Shown here: in pieces, positions 1-6,840 of the stretch
How the letters are laid out: each line of letters opens with the position of its first letter
How positions within the stretch are numbered: the stretch's first letter is position 1
DNA from: JAGNZR01 sp051646055
GTDB taxonomy: Bacteria > Fusobacteriota > Fusobacteriia > Fusobacteriales > Fusobacteriaceae
NCBI GenBank assembly: GCA_051646055.1
Contig: JBOFCM010000005.1
Span: 1 to 8,090, forward strand
Length of the DNA: 8,090 bases
Direction of reading: 5' to 3'
Made by a program: the position numbers and the translations under genes
Notes under the pieces: model-generated
Seen by the model: the letters and a program-made list of their open reading frames with translations, nothing else
What the model was told of the DNA's origin: nothing
The model's database searches: none

Positions 1-420
1 AGGGAGTATCTTCTCTTTTCCTCCATTATAGGTATGGTAATTATGGGTATCCCTGCCCTGCTTTTCTATTTTATCCCTGAAACTCTCATTGGAGTTTTTC
101 TCAAGGGAGATGACAGGACAGTTATAGAACTGGGAGCAAGCTGCCTGAAAATTGCTGCCCTTACCCAGATACCAAGTGCTCTCTGCATGATATTAGAAGG
201 GGGAATGAAAGGAAGCGGGGATACCAGAAGACCTTTTTATATAGTGTTTTTCTGTAGCTGGTGTATAAGACTTCCTCTTATGACTTACTTTATCTATATC
301 AAAAGATATCCTCTCACCACTGCATGGAAAATTATACTTCTCCATTGGACGGTAGAATCCATCATTGTAGTCTATGTTGTCTACAGAAAATATTTCAGAA
401 AGAAAGGAGCAGAGATATGA
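1..420 (+). CDS. MATE-family multidrug/Na+ antiporter, C-terminal part (5' end outside window)
   Basis: This is the 3' end of an inner-membrane efflux transporter gene. The frame is open from base 1, and the first ATG (base 34) lies inside a hydrophobic segment, so it is not the real start. The visible 139 residues contain about four membrane segments (roughly residues 7-30, 42-63, 78-99 and 108-127). They also carry the motif KGSGDTRRPF (70-79), which matches the (R/K)GAGDT(R/K) loop typical of MATE/NorM C-terminal halves. The protein ends in a basic cytoplasmic tail (RKYFRKKGAEI). MATE proteins export cationic drugs or metabolites in exchange for Na+ or H+; the substrate cannot be read here. 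The stop codon TGA (418-420) overlaps the ATG of the next gene (417-419), implying one transcript and translational coupling. The family call is fairly sure, the specificity unknown. Confidence 0.85.
   Translation, partial: REYLLFSSIIGMVIMGIPALLFYFIPETLIGVFLKGDDRTVIELGASCLKIAALTQIPSALCMILEGGMKGSGDTRRPFYIVFFCSWCIRLPLMTYFIYIKRYPLTTAWKIILLHWTVESIIVVYVVYRKYFRKKGAEI
404..409 (+). promoter_or_regulatory. Ribosome binding site (AAGGAG) of the OLD-like gene
   Basis: AAGGAG lies inside the last codons of the MATE gene, 7 nt before the ATG at 417. It fixes the start of the downstream gene at 417, although the frame stays open upstream to an ATG at 261. It also supports translational coupling through the ATGA overlap. 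Confidence 0.75.
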
Positions 421-1706
421 AACTCACCCAGATAAAAATAGAAAACTGGAAATCTATTAAACACACCCATCTTCTTCTCAATAATCTTCTGATACTTATA
501 GGTGCCAACAATAGCGGAAAGTCCGCTCTCAATTCTGCACTTATATTTCTCTTGAACCCTCAGTCCTTCAATGTTGAATGTATGGGAGAGAAAACTCTTC
601 CTCTTAAAGTGGAGGGAGTATTTCTTCAGGAAGAGAGAGAGGTGACCCTCTCTCTCTTCCGTTATGATTGTTCCTCTCCTTTTATCTATAGAAAGAACGG
701 AGAAATTATCACACTTGAAGAATACAGAGAGTTTTTAGGGGATATTAGTATCCTCCATATAGATTCAGATATTTTTCATCTTTCAGCTTCCATTAACCAC
801 TTTCTAGGAAAACTGAAAGAAAAATTTCCAGACTTCAATGTAATCCAAAAATCTCCTGAATTTCTCAACAAATATGTGAGCCCGGCTCTCTTCCGAAATC
901 TTCTTCTACAAAATATGAGAGATTTTCTGAAATATCTTCAGGATAACAATCTCGAGTCAGATGGAGACATATATATTATATTTGAGCATCCTGAGATGTT
1001 TCTAGTTCCCCATGAGGAGAGAGAGCTCTATAACTGTTTTATCGAACTGAGCAAAAGAGGATTTTTCATCTCCATTGAGACTCACTCTAGCAGATTTGTA
1101 GGTCTCCGTCAGTATGCGTCCATCTGTAGTGTGAAAAAAATTAGAGATTATAGCTCTTTCTTTCAATACAGGGGAAATCTTTTTTCAGGAGATGAGGTAA
1201 AAAATTTTAATATGAACTACTGGATAAATAGTGACAGAGGAGAACTTTTTTTTAGTAGAAAAGTGATACTTGTAGAGGGACAGACGGATAAGATACTTTT
1301 GGGATATCTGGCAGAGGTGCTTGAGATTTTCCGGTACGATTACTGTATAGTGGAGTGCGGAAGCAAAAGTCTCCTTCCTCAGTTTATAAAACTTCTCAAC
1401 AGTTTCAGAATCCATTATGTGGCTGTCTATGATAGAGACAATCACAAATGGCGTTCTAGAACAGAGCTGGAAAGCTCCAATCACAAGAACAGGCAGATAC
1501 ATCATGCGGTGGACCCTACACTTGGGGAGTATGTGGAATTTCACAATGATATCGAGGAGGAGATCTACTGCCAGGACCGAGAAAGAAAAAATTATAGAAA
1601 CAAACCTTTCATAGCTCTCCAATATGTTATGAGCGAAGAGTTCCAAATCTCTTCTCCGCTTAAAAAAAAGGTGGAAAAAATCTATTCAGATTCCTTCCAC
1701 AATTAA
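417..1706 (+). CDS. Compact OLD-like ATPase-TOPRIM protein (putative nuclease)
   Basis: This 429-residue protein joins an SMC/ABC-like ATPase to a TOPRIM domain, the arrangement of OLD (overcoming lysogenization defect) family nucleases. The N-terminal KLTQIKIENWKSI is followed by Walker A GANNSGKS (29-36). A Walker B-like IYIIFEHPE (185-193) and a switch histidine in ETHS (H223) follow. The TOPRIM half has VEGQTD (286-291, E287), a Gly-containing turn ECGSKS (313-318), DRD (339-341) and an acidic NDIEEEI (377-383), so the metal site looks complete. Two oddities stand out: the usual second, catalytic Glu after Walker B is His191, and I find no convincing LSGGQ-type signature around residues 150-175. 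The length is short for OLD proteins, which usually exceed 500 residues. The start at 417 is chosen for its RBS and the ATGA overlap. No UvrD-like partner (GajB type) is adjacent. Some class 1 and 2 OLD proteins act in phage defence; that role is inference here. Confidence 0.8.
   Translation: MKLTQIKIENWKSIKHTHLLLNNLLILIGANNSGKSALNSALIFLLNPQSFNVECMGEKTLPLKVEGVFLQEEREVTLSLFRYDCSSPFIYRKNGEIITLEEYREFLGDISILHIDSDIFHLSASINHFLGKLKEKFPDFNVIQKSPEFLNKYVSPALFRNLLLQNMRDFLKYLQDNNLESDGDIYIIFEHPEMFLVPHEERELYNCFIELSKRGFFISIETHSSRFVGLRQYASICSVKKIRDYSSFFQYRGNLFSGDEVKNFNMNYWINSDRGELFFSRKVILVEGQTDKILLGYLAEVLEIFRYDYCIVECGSKSLLPQFIKLLNSFRIHYVAVYDRDNHKWRSRTELESSNHKNRQIHHAVDPTLGEYVEFHNDIEEEIYCQDRERKNYRNKPFIALQYVMSEEFQISSPLKKKVEKIYSDSFHN
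1662..1700 (-). terminator. Rho-independent terminator of the leftward nfo group, inside the convergent gene
   Basis: Read on the minus strand, GTGGAA-GG-AATCT, a GAAT loop, then AGATT-TT-TTCCAC (1700 down to 1671) folds into a 13-pair stem with two central G-U wobbles. It is followed by one C and eight Ts (1669 down to 1662). In plus-strand RNA the wobble positions become A/C mismatches and no T run follows, so the element works leftward. It begins 13 bases past the stop of the binding-protein gene and lies in codons about 416-428 of the OLD-like gene. Confidence 0.75.
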
Positions 1707-1712
1707 ACTCTA

Positions 1713-3269
1713 TTAATTTTCAATATCTATGACTTCAAAAAGATTTCTGAGGGTTGCTCTGTTATACTGGTAATTTTTTACCTTTCTGCTTAGGGCCATT
1801 GTATCATATTTATGAACTATGGGTATAACAGGGCTTTCCATTGCAACTATCTCCTGAATATCAGAATATAGTCTCAGTCTCTCCTGAGGATCGAAACTTT
1901 GGGCAGCAGCCTCTAGCTTTTCATCTATAGCCTGATCCTGGTAGAAGCTACGGTTTCCTCCGCTTCCTGCAGATTTGGAATAGATAAGGCTTCTCAGTAT
2001 GGTATCTGCATCTGGAGCTCCTATAAACCATGTAGTCAGAAGAAGATCGTGTTCTCCCATGGCAGTTTTCTGAAGGAAAGTTCCCCATTCCACGGCATTA
2101 ATCTTTACATTCAGACCTATCTCCTTGAGATTGGCCTGAACTATCTGCGCAACCTGAACCCTAGTAGGATTATCGCTGACCCAGAGAGATAGTTCAGTTC
2201 CCTCTAATCCCTTTTCTTTTATTATTTTTCTAGCCTCTTCCAGGTCATAGTGCCACTCTATTCTTTCTTCACTACTTCCCCATATTTTAGGATTTACAAT
2301 ACTTTTTGCCACCTGCCCTTTTCCAAAAAGTATCGAATCTATAATCGACTGTTTATTTATTCCCAGGCTTATAGCTTTTCTCAGGTGTGGATTATTAAGA
2401 ATTTTTTTATTGGTATTCAGAGCCAGATAATCAGTTGTAGCTGTGAGCTTTGTTTCCAGTCTGATGTCCTTGTGATTCTTTATTTTTTCTGCATCAAAGG
2501 GGGCTATGGCATAGGCAATCTGTGCTTCTCCAGTTTCCAAAGCTATAACCCTATTGTGTGTCTCTGTTATTATCCAGAAAGTCAACCCGTCTATTTTGGG
2601 AGCTCCGTTGAAATAGTTTTTATTGCTTTTTAATATAATTCTCTCTCCATCTTTCCAATCCTGAAAAACAAATGGCCCTGTTCCGTTGGGAGCTGTTCCG
2701 ATTCTCTCCTCGTTCTCAGCTGAATACTCCTCATCCATAATTCCTAGAAGAGGTGAGGCTAGAGATGCTATAAATGGGGAAGAGGGAGCTTTGAGTTTAA
2801 GTCTTACCCTATAATCATCCAGAGCCTCTACACTCTCTAGGTTATCCACAGCTATTCCGCTTCCAGGCATGGCCTTCATACGTCGGAGACTGTATACCAC
2901 ATCATTGGCTCGAAAGTCGTTTCCATTATGAAATTTTACTCCTTCTCTCAGCTGAAACTCTATCTCTCTAGGAGATATTATTTTCCAAGAAGTAGCCAAA
3001 TCAGGAACCAGATTTCCCTCATTGTCCAGGGTTATCAGATTGTTATATATATGTTCAGTTATCATAAGAGCGGGAAACTCATTATATTTATAGGGATCCA
3101 GGGAACGGGGTTTTGAACCCTGAGCCACAATTATATTCTTTTTATTTTTTATATTCTCTTCCTGGGCAGTAGTAAGTGTCCCTAAAAGCGTAAGAAAAGA
3201 GAGCCCAGCTAAAACTTTAGTATAGGCTTTCCTATTTTTTTTAAATTTTTTTATCTCAATATTTTTCAA
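1713..3269 (-). CDS. Family 5 extracellular solute-binding protein (peptide/nickel-type ABC transporter)
   Basis: This 518-residue exported protein resembles DppA/OppA/NikA-type receptors, which deliver oligopeptides or related ligands to an ABC importer. It has a long basic N-terminus (KKFKKNRKAYTK), a hydrophobic stretch (about 19-33) and a likely signal peptidase I site after TTA35. There is no lipobox cysteine, which fits a soluble periplasmic protein in a cell with an outer membrane. The family block is clear: LVPDLATSWKI (87-97), then LREGVKFHNGNDF (107-119) and ANDVVYSLRR (121-130). The start is TTG, supported by a GGAGG 7 nt upstream and the lack of any nearby in-frame ATG. The gene overlaps the upstream nitroreductase by 14 bp. 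No permease or ATPase genes are present here, so it is an orphan receptor in this window. The ligand cannot be told from sequence. The family call is secure. Confidence 0.93.
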   Translation of the reverse strand: MKNIEIKKFKKNRKAYTKVLAGLSFLTLLGTLTTAQEENIKNKKNIIVAQGSKPRSLDPYKYNEFPALMITEHIYNNLITLDNEGNLVPDLATSWKIISPREIEFQLREGVKFHNGNDFRANDVVYSLRRMKAMPGSGIAVDNLESVEALDDYRVRLKLKAPSSPFIASLASPLLGIMDEEYSAENEERIGTAPNGTGPFVFQDWKDGERIILKSNKNYFNGAPKIDGLTFWIITETHNRVIALETGEAQIAYAIAPFDAEKIKNHKDIRLETKLTATTDYLALNTNKKILNNPHLRKAISLGINKQSIIDSILFGKGQVAKSIVNPKIWGSSEERIEWHYDLEEARKIIKEKGLEGTELSLWVSDNPTRVQVAQIVQANLKEIGLNVKINAVEWGTFLQKTAMGEHDLLLTTWFIGAPDADTILRSLIYSKSAGSGGNRSFYQDQAIDEKLEAAAQSFDPQERLRLYSDIQEIVAMESPVIPIVHKYDTMALSRKVKNYQYNRATLRNLFEVIDIEN

Positions 3270-3768
3270 TATGAATCCTCCAATTCTCTACATCTTTTTC
3301 AGTATATTCAGGTTTTGTCTCGTCGGGGTAACCCAAGGAGATTATGCATAAAACTCCTAACTCCTCTGGAAGAGAGAGAAGTTCTTTGGTTTTCTTTTCA
3401 GAACAGTTACCTAGTATGTCCTCCCTCCCACGAATTTGAATCCAGCAGCTTCCTATCCCAAGTTCCCAGGCCTTGAGCTGAATAAGAGTTGCGGCGATAG
3501 AGCAGTCCTCTATCCATGTATCTGAAATTTCAGGTTTTCCCAGGACTATTATTCCGTGACTGGCATGTTCCAGCATGGCTATTCCTTTGGCTTTTACTTC
3601 CATAAGTTTTTTCAGTGTTTCTCTGTGAGAAACAGCTAGAAATTCACAGGGCTTTTTATTTTTCCCGCTTGGAGCAAGAGTGGCCAAAGCTAAAATCTCA
3701 GAAATTTTTTTCTCTTCTATTTTTGTTTCTTTATATTTTCTTATGCTTCTTCTGCTAAAAAAATCCAT
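3256..3768 (-). CDS. Small nitroreductase-family flavoprotein
   Basis: This 170-residue cytoplasmic protein has the nitroreductase fold, which binds FMN and uses NAD(P)H to reduce nitro compounds, quinones or other acceptors, usually as a dimer. Visible family marks are the N-terminal RRSIRKY (6-12, phosphate-binding basic residues) and LAPSGKNKKPCEF (31-43, the APS-x-x-N-x-x-P element). The helix EDCSIAATLIQLKAWELGIGSCW (87-109, given in part) and SLGYPDE (144-150) near the C-terminus complete the pattern. It belongs to the short subgroup of about 165-190 residues. The ATG is preceded by GGGAGGAG. The gene starts 14 bp after the nfo stop and overlaps the binding-protein gene, so it is mid-operon. 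The physiological substrate is unknown. The subgroup also contains enzymes annotated only as NAD(P)H nitroreductase, so a specific name is not justified. Confidence 0.9.
   Translation of the reverse strand: MDFFSRRSIRKYKETKIEEKKISEILALATLAPSGKNKKPCEFLAVSHRETLKKLMEVKAKGIAMLEHASHGIIVLGKPEISDTWIEDCSIAATLIQLKAWELGIGSCWIQIRGREDILGNCSEKKTKELLSLPEELGVLCIISLGYPDETKPEYTEKDVENWRIHIEKY
3277..3281 (-). promoter_or_regulatory. Ribosome binding site (GGAGG) deciding a TTG start
   Basis: GGAGG on the minus strand sits 7 nt before the TTG at 3269-3267 and within the 3' end of the nitroreductase gene. It is the main evidence that the binding protein starts at TTG. The next in-frame Met is far inside the mature protein (about residue 69). 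Confidence 0.8.
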
Positions 3769-3782
3769 AACTCCTCCCTTAT

Positions 3783-4643
3783 TTAGTCAATCAGACTGTA
3801 GAGATATTTAATTTCATCTTCCCAGATAGTTTCATCTATAGTCTCAAGTATTATAGGAATATTGTCGAAACGGGAATCATTCATAAATCTCTTGAAAAAC
3901 TCCTCTCCTAATACTCCCTTTCCTATACTGTCATGTCTGTCCTTTCTAGAACCTGTATCAAATTTTGAATCATTGAGATGTACACCGGCGAGGTATCTGA
4001 ATCCTATTTTTTCTTGGAACTCACTCATGGTTTTTTCATATCCGACTTCATCTTTTAGTTCATACCCAGATGTAAGAGTATGACATGTATCGATACAGAC
4101 ACCTATTCTCTCTTTGTCCTCTACTAGGGCTATTATATCCCCTATCTGTCCGAAGGTATAACCTAGATTGGTTCCCTGACCCGCTGTATTTTCAATTATT
4201 ATTTTTACTTCTGGAACTTTTTTCATGGCCTGGTTAAAACATTCCGCTACAAGTTTCAAAGATTCCTCCTCTGAAATCTCTCCCAGATGACTTCCCGGAT
4301 GGGTATTTATACAGATAAGCCCCAGCTGTCTCACACGCTCCATCTCATCTATAAAAGCATTGAGGGATTTCTCTCTCTTTTCAGGGTCGGCATTCCCAAG
4401 ATTTATAAGGTATCCATCGTGGGGAAGTATATATTTAGGATCATATCCTAGCTCCTGAATATTTTTTCTGAACTCCCCTATCTCCTTCTCTCCATAGGGT
4501 TTTGCTTCCCAACGTCTCTGATTCTTAAGAAACATGGCAAAAGCTTTCGCTCCTATTTTAGCTGCATTGATGGGGGCATTTTGAACTCCCCCCACTGTGG
4601 AGCAGTGAGCTCCTATAAATTTATTTATTTTCTTTTTTTCCAT
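3783..4643 (-). CDS. nfo: Endonuclease IV (AP endonuclease, base-excision repair)
   Basis: Endonuclease IV cuts DNA 5' to abasic sites and removes 3'-blocking groups during base-excision repair. The 286 residues match E. coli Nfo (285) in length and in order of motifs: GAHCSTVGGV (11-20), ENTAGQGTNLGYTF (151-164), GVCIDTCHTLTSGYEL (181-196) and HLNDSKFDTGSRKDRHDSIG (222-241). All nine expected ligands of the three-zinc site are present: H75, H115, E151, D185, H188, H222, D235, H237 and E267, each six residues beyond its E. coli counterpart. The enzyme should therefore be active. The ATG is the only sensible start, since an in-frame stop lies close upstream, but its GAGG is about 10 nt away, which is long. 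It is the first gene of the leftward group, with a candidate promoter in front and the nitroreductase gene 14 bp behind. Confidence 0.97.
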   Translation of the reverse strand: MEKKKINKFIGAHCSTVGGVQNAPINAAKIGAKAFAMFLKNQRRWEAKPYGEKEIGEFRKNIQELGYDPKYILPHDGYLINLGNADPEKREKSLNAFIDEMERVRQLGLICINTHPGSHLGEISEEESLKLVAECFNQAMKKVPEVKIIIENTAGQGTNLGYTFGQIGDIIALVEDKERIGVCIDTCHTLTSGYELKDEVGYEKTMSEFQEKIGFRYLAGVHLNDSKFDTGSRKDRHDSIGKGVLGEEFFKRFMNDSRFDNIPIILETIDETIWEDEIKYLYSLID

Positions 4644-4687
4644 TTTTCACAACCTCATTTCAATAGTTTTTTAGGGTTTCAACTTTG

Positions 4688-4716
4688 ATTTTACTACACT
4701 TTCAGCCAAAATACAA
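4688..4716 (-). promoter_or_regulatory. Candidate sigma-70-type promoter of the nfo group
   Basis: On the minus strand TTGTAT (4716-4711) and TAAAAT (4693-4688) are separated by exactly 17 bp. They stand about 45 bp before the nfo start and just past the terminator that closes the upstream group. The -10 matches five of six consensus bases, the -35 only about three. The position is right but the sequence evidence is modest. Confidence 0.4.
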
Positions 4717-4731
4717 GTCGTAAAGAGAACG

Positions 4732-4773
4732 AAAAAATGAGAGATGGAAAATTTTCCATCTCTCACTTTTTTT
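4732..4773. terminator. Palindromic bidirectional terminator
   Basis: A perfect inverted repeat of 14-bp arms (TGAGAGATGGAAAA at 4738-4751, its complement at 4752-4765) is flanked by six As on the left and C plus seven Ts on the right. Either strand therefore gives a hairpin followed by a T run. The central AATT probably forms the loop. Its natural job is to end leftward transcription about 64 nt after the oxidoreductase stop. No rightward gene in the window points at it. The rest of the 185-bp gap (4644-4828) holds only the candidate nfo promoter and RBS. Confidence 0.85.
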
Positions 4774-4828
4774 ATTTTGATTCAGTCTGAAACTGAGTAC
4801 TATTATAATCATTAGCTTTACAGAAAAA

Positions 4829-6814
4829 TCAAATTTTTTCTATGTTTATAAAGGTCTCATTATAGGTGACCTGTCCTCCCATCTCTGAAGATCCATTTTG
4901 GGTGATAAAATTAGGGTTTCCATGCTTATGATTCCAACCCACGTACATATACACCAGGTTTTCTCTGAGGGTAGAATCAGGGTATATTTCACAGACTATC
5001 TCTCCCTTATCCGATGAAATCTTTACACTTTCTCCCTCTTGAAAATTCCCCTTTTTCAGAGATTCCCAAGAAACATAGAGTTTGGATCTTCCCTCCACAT
5101 CCATAAAGTGCTGGGAGAAGAGTGAGTTTTTATAGTGGGGAGTAAGGAATCTGTAGGGATACTTTTCTATTTCAGATCCCTCTCTTTTTCTTCCAGAAAT
5201 GTAGACAGGTATAGGTGACTGACCATCCCTTAGGGCACTGTCGCTGTATATCTCTATTTTTCCCGAAGGAGTGGAAAAAATCTTATCCTCCCATGCTATT
5301 TCAGGCACCGGATGGACATAATCCCTATTTTTAAGTTTTTCCACATCCAAATCCAGTGGCTCTAACACCCTGTTCAGATACTCTTTTTTACCCACTTGAG
5401 GATACTCTTTCATCCCCATAATTTTTGCCAGTTCACGGAAGAAATAAAACTCATCCATAAGTTTATTTTCAGGCTCTACCACCTTTTCATTATAGATAAG
5501 GTTTGGACAATGCATAGAGGAGTAGATTATATCCTCAGTTTCCAGGGTATTTGAACATGGAATAAAAAGATCACACTCTTTTGCAGTATCTGTCATAAAC
5601 ATATCTATGCAAACTTTAAATTCTATCTCTCTGAAAGAATCTATAGACTGGCTGAGATTGGGATACTGGTTAAGAGGATTACACTTGCTTAGAAATATCG
5701 CCTTTACAGGAACCTCTTCTGAATCTGGAGAATTTATTTTTCTGATAAAGCCGACAAAGTCTGCCACCCAGAAATTTCTTCCGCTGGTTGCATATTTTTC
5801 ACTTCCATAGGGATCGCTGTTCAGAAGAGAGGAGTATACCCTGTTGGCATAAAAAGCTCCTGCACCTTTTTCCCCCACATTCCCTGTTATACTTAGGAGG
5901 GCATCTATGGCTCTTATAGAGTTCCCGCCGTTATAATATTTCTGCATTCCGTAGCCTATAAAAGCTGATAGGGCTCCCCTCTGGAAAAGTTCTGCAAGAG
6001 TCTGAGCGGTTTCATACTCTACCCCTGATTCCTCCAGAAGATAATTGATATCCAGGGTATTCAGATATTCCACATACTCTTCAAATCCTACTATATTCCT
6101 CTCTATAAATTCCCTATTCTCCCATCCCTTTTCCAAAATTATTTTAGTAATCGCCATGGCTAGAGCTCCATCTCCAGAAGGACTTAGCGAGATATGACAA
6201 TCTGCAATTTTAGAAGTCTCATTCCTCCTTGGATCTATTGTAATGATGGCAGAACCATTTTTCTTGGCTTCTAGGGCTTTCTGATAGAGATGAATAGATG
6301 TATTGTAGGGGTTTCTTCCCCAGAAAACAATAGTTTTACTATTTCTTAGGTCATCTATAGAGTTTGTTCTCCTGTCTCCGAAATCATAGTTCTGTGCCGC
6401 AGTTCCTGCTCCCCAGCACGTGCTTCCCAGAGAAGTTGTTATCCCACCGTAAAAATTGAAAAATATATCCTCTATTCCCTTGAGGAATCCTCCCGATCCA
6501 GACTCTGAGTAGTGTATTACACTTGTAGTTCCAAATTTTTCACGGTAGGTAAGGAGTTTTTCTTTTATAACCTCCAGTGCCTCCTGGAAACTTATCTCCT
6601 GAAAAACTCCATTTTTTTTCAGCATGGGAGTTTTTATACGGTTGGGCGAATAGAGTCTCTCCATATGTTTTATTCCCTTTATGCATATAAAACCATTGGT
6701 AAAACTATTTTCCTTACTCCCTGTTATTTTTACTACTTTTCCATTTTCTTTGTAGACTTCCATTTTGCAAAGATCATAGCAGTCCAAAGAGCAACCCTGT
6801 ATAAATTTTTCCAT
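4829..6814 (-). CDS. Single-subunit molybdopterin (Mo/W bis-MGD) oxidoreductase, DMSO reductase superfamily
   Basis: This 661-residue enzyme should carry one [4Fe-4S] cluster and a bis-pterin guanine dinucleotide Mo or W centre. The N-terminus has C8-x3-C12-x3-C16-x27-C44. GSTCWGAG (130-137) places Cys133 where Cys or Sec ligates the metal in nitrate reductases and formate dehydrogenases. Cofactor-binding segments follow: VFWGRNPYNTSIH (163-175), ITIDPRRNETSKIAD (191-205), GNVGEKGAGAFYANR (311-325) and MTDTAKECDLFIPCSNTLETED (407-428, given as landmarks). A C-terminal dinucleotide-binding domain spans about 554-655 (FLTPHYKNSLFSQH). There is no twin-arginine signal, so it is cytoplasmic. No iron-sulfur or membrane subunit lies beside it. 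An RBS (GGGAG) sits just before the ATG, and the gene begins 26 bp after the tungstate-binding gene, which favours a shared transcript. The superfamily is secure; the substrate is not known. Confidence 0.93.
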   Translation of the reverse strand: MEKFIQGCSLDCYDLCKMEVYKENGKVVKITGSKENSFTNGFICIKGIKHMERLYSPNRIKTPMLKKNGVFQEISFQEALEVIKEKLLTYREKFGTTSVIHYSESGSGGFLKGIEDIFFNFYGGITTSLGSTCWGAGTAAQNYDFGDRRTNSIDDLRNSKTIVFWGRNPYNTSIHLYQKALEAKKNGSAIITIDPRRNETSKIADCHISLSPSGDGALAMAITKIILEKGWENREFIERNIVGFEEYVEYLNTLDINYLLEESGVEYETAQTLAELFQRGALSAFIGYGMQKYYNGGNSIRAIDALLSITGNVGEKGAGAFYANRVYSSLLNSDPYGSEKYATSGRNFWVADFVGFIRKINSPDSEEVPVKAIFLSKCNPLNQYPNLSQSIDSFREIEFKVCIDMFMTDTAKECDLFIPCSNTLETEDIIYSSMHCPNLIYNEKVVEPENKLMDEFYFFRELAKIMGMKEYPQVGKKEYLNRVLEPLDLDVEKLKNRDYVHPVPEIAWEDKIFSTPSGKIEIYSDSALRDGQSPIPVYISGRKREGSEIEKYPYRFLTPHYKNSLFSQHFMDVEGRSKLYVSWESLKKGNFQEGESVKISSDKGEIVCEIYPDSTLRENLVYMYVGWNHKHGNPNFITQNGSSEMGGQVTYNETFINIEKI

Positions 6815-6840
6815 ATTTCTCCCTTTTAATTTAAAATTTT

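Noticed and set aside
261..416. Longer open frame upstream of the OLD-like gene, beginning at an ATG at 261
   Set aside because: It lies in another frame over the MATE coding sequence, its translation is Cys/His-rich without family similarity, and a good RBS with an ATGA overlap marks 417 as the start.
1185..1646. Minus-strand open frame of 153 codons inside the OLD-like gene
   Set aside because: It is antisense to clear TOPRIM coding sequence, has no recognisable domain and is best read as a shadow.
2250..2633. Plus-strand open frames opposite the binding-protein gene (also 2928-3116)
   Set aside because: Phe/Tyr/Cys-rich translations without a family, antisense to a well-supported gene.
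4781..4791. Short inverted repeat TTCAG-T-CTGAA, considered as an operator
   Set aside because: Five-base arms are expected by chance in this composition, and no promoter or second copy supports a role.
4802..4832. Possible leftward promoter (TTGATT, 19 bp, TATAAT) overlapping the oxidoreductase stop
   Set aside because: The spacing is too long and the -35 is weak, and a transcript would meet the palindromic terminator within about 40 nt. AT-rich chance match is more likely.
6512..6829. Plus-strand open frame opposite the oxidoreductase N-terminus
   Set aside because: It is antisense to the cysteine-cluster region, with composition typical of a reverse-strand shadow.
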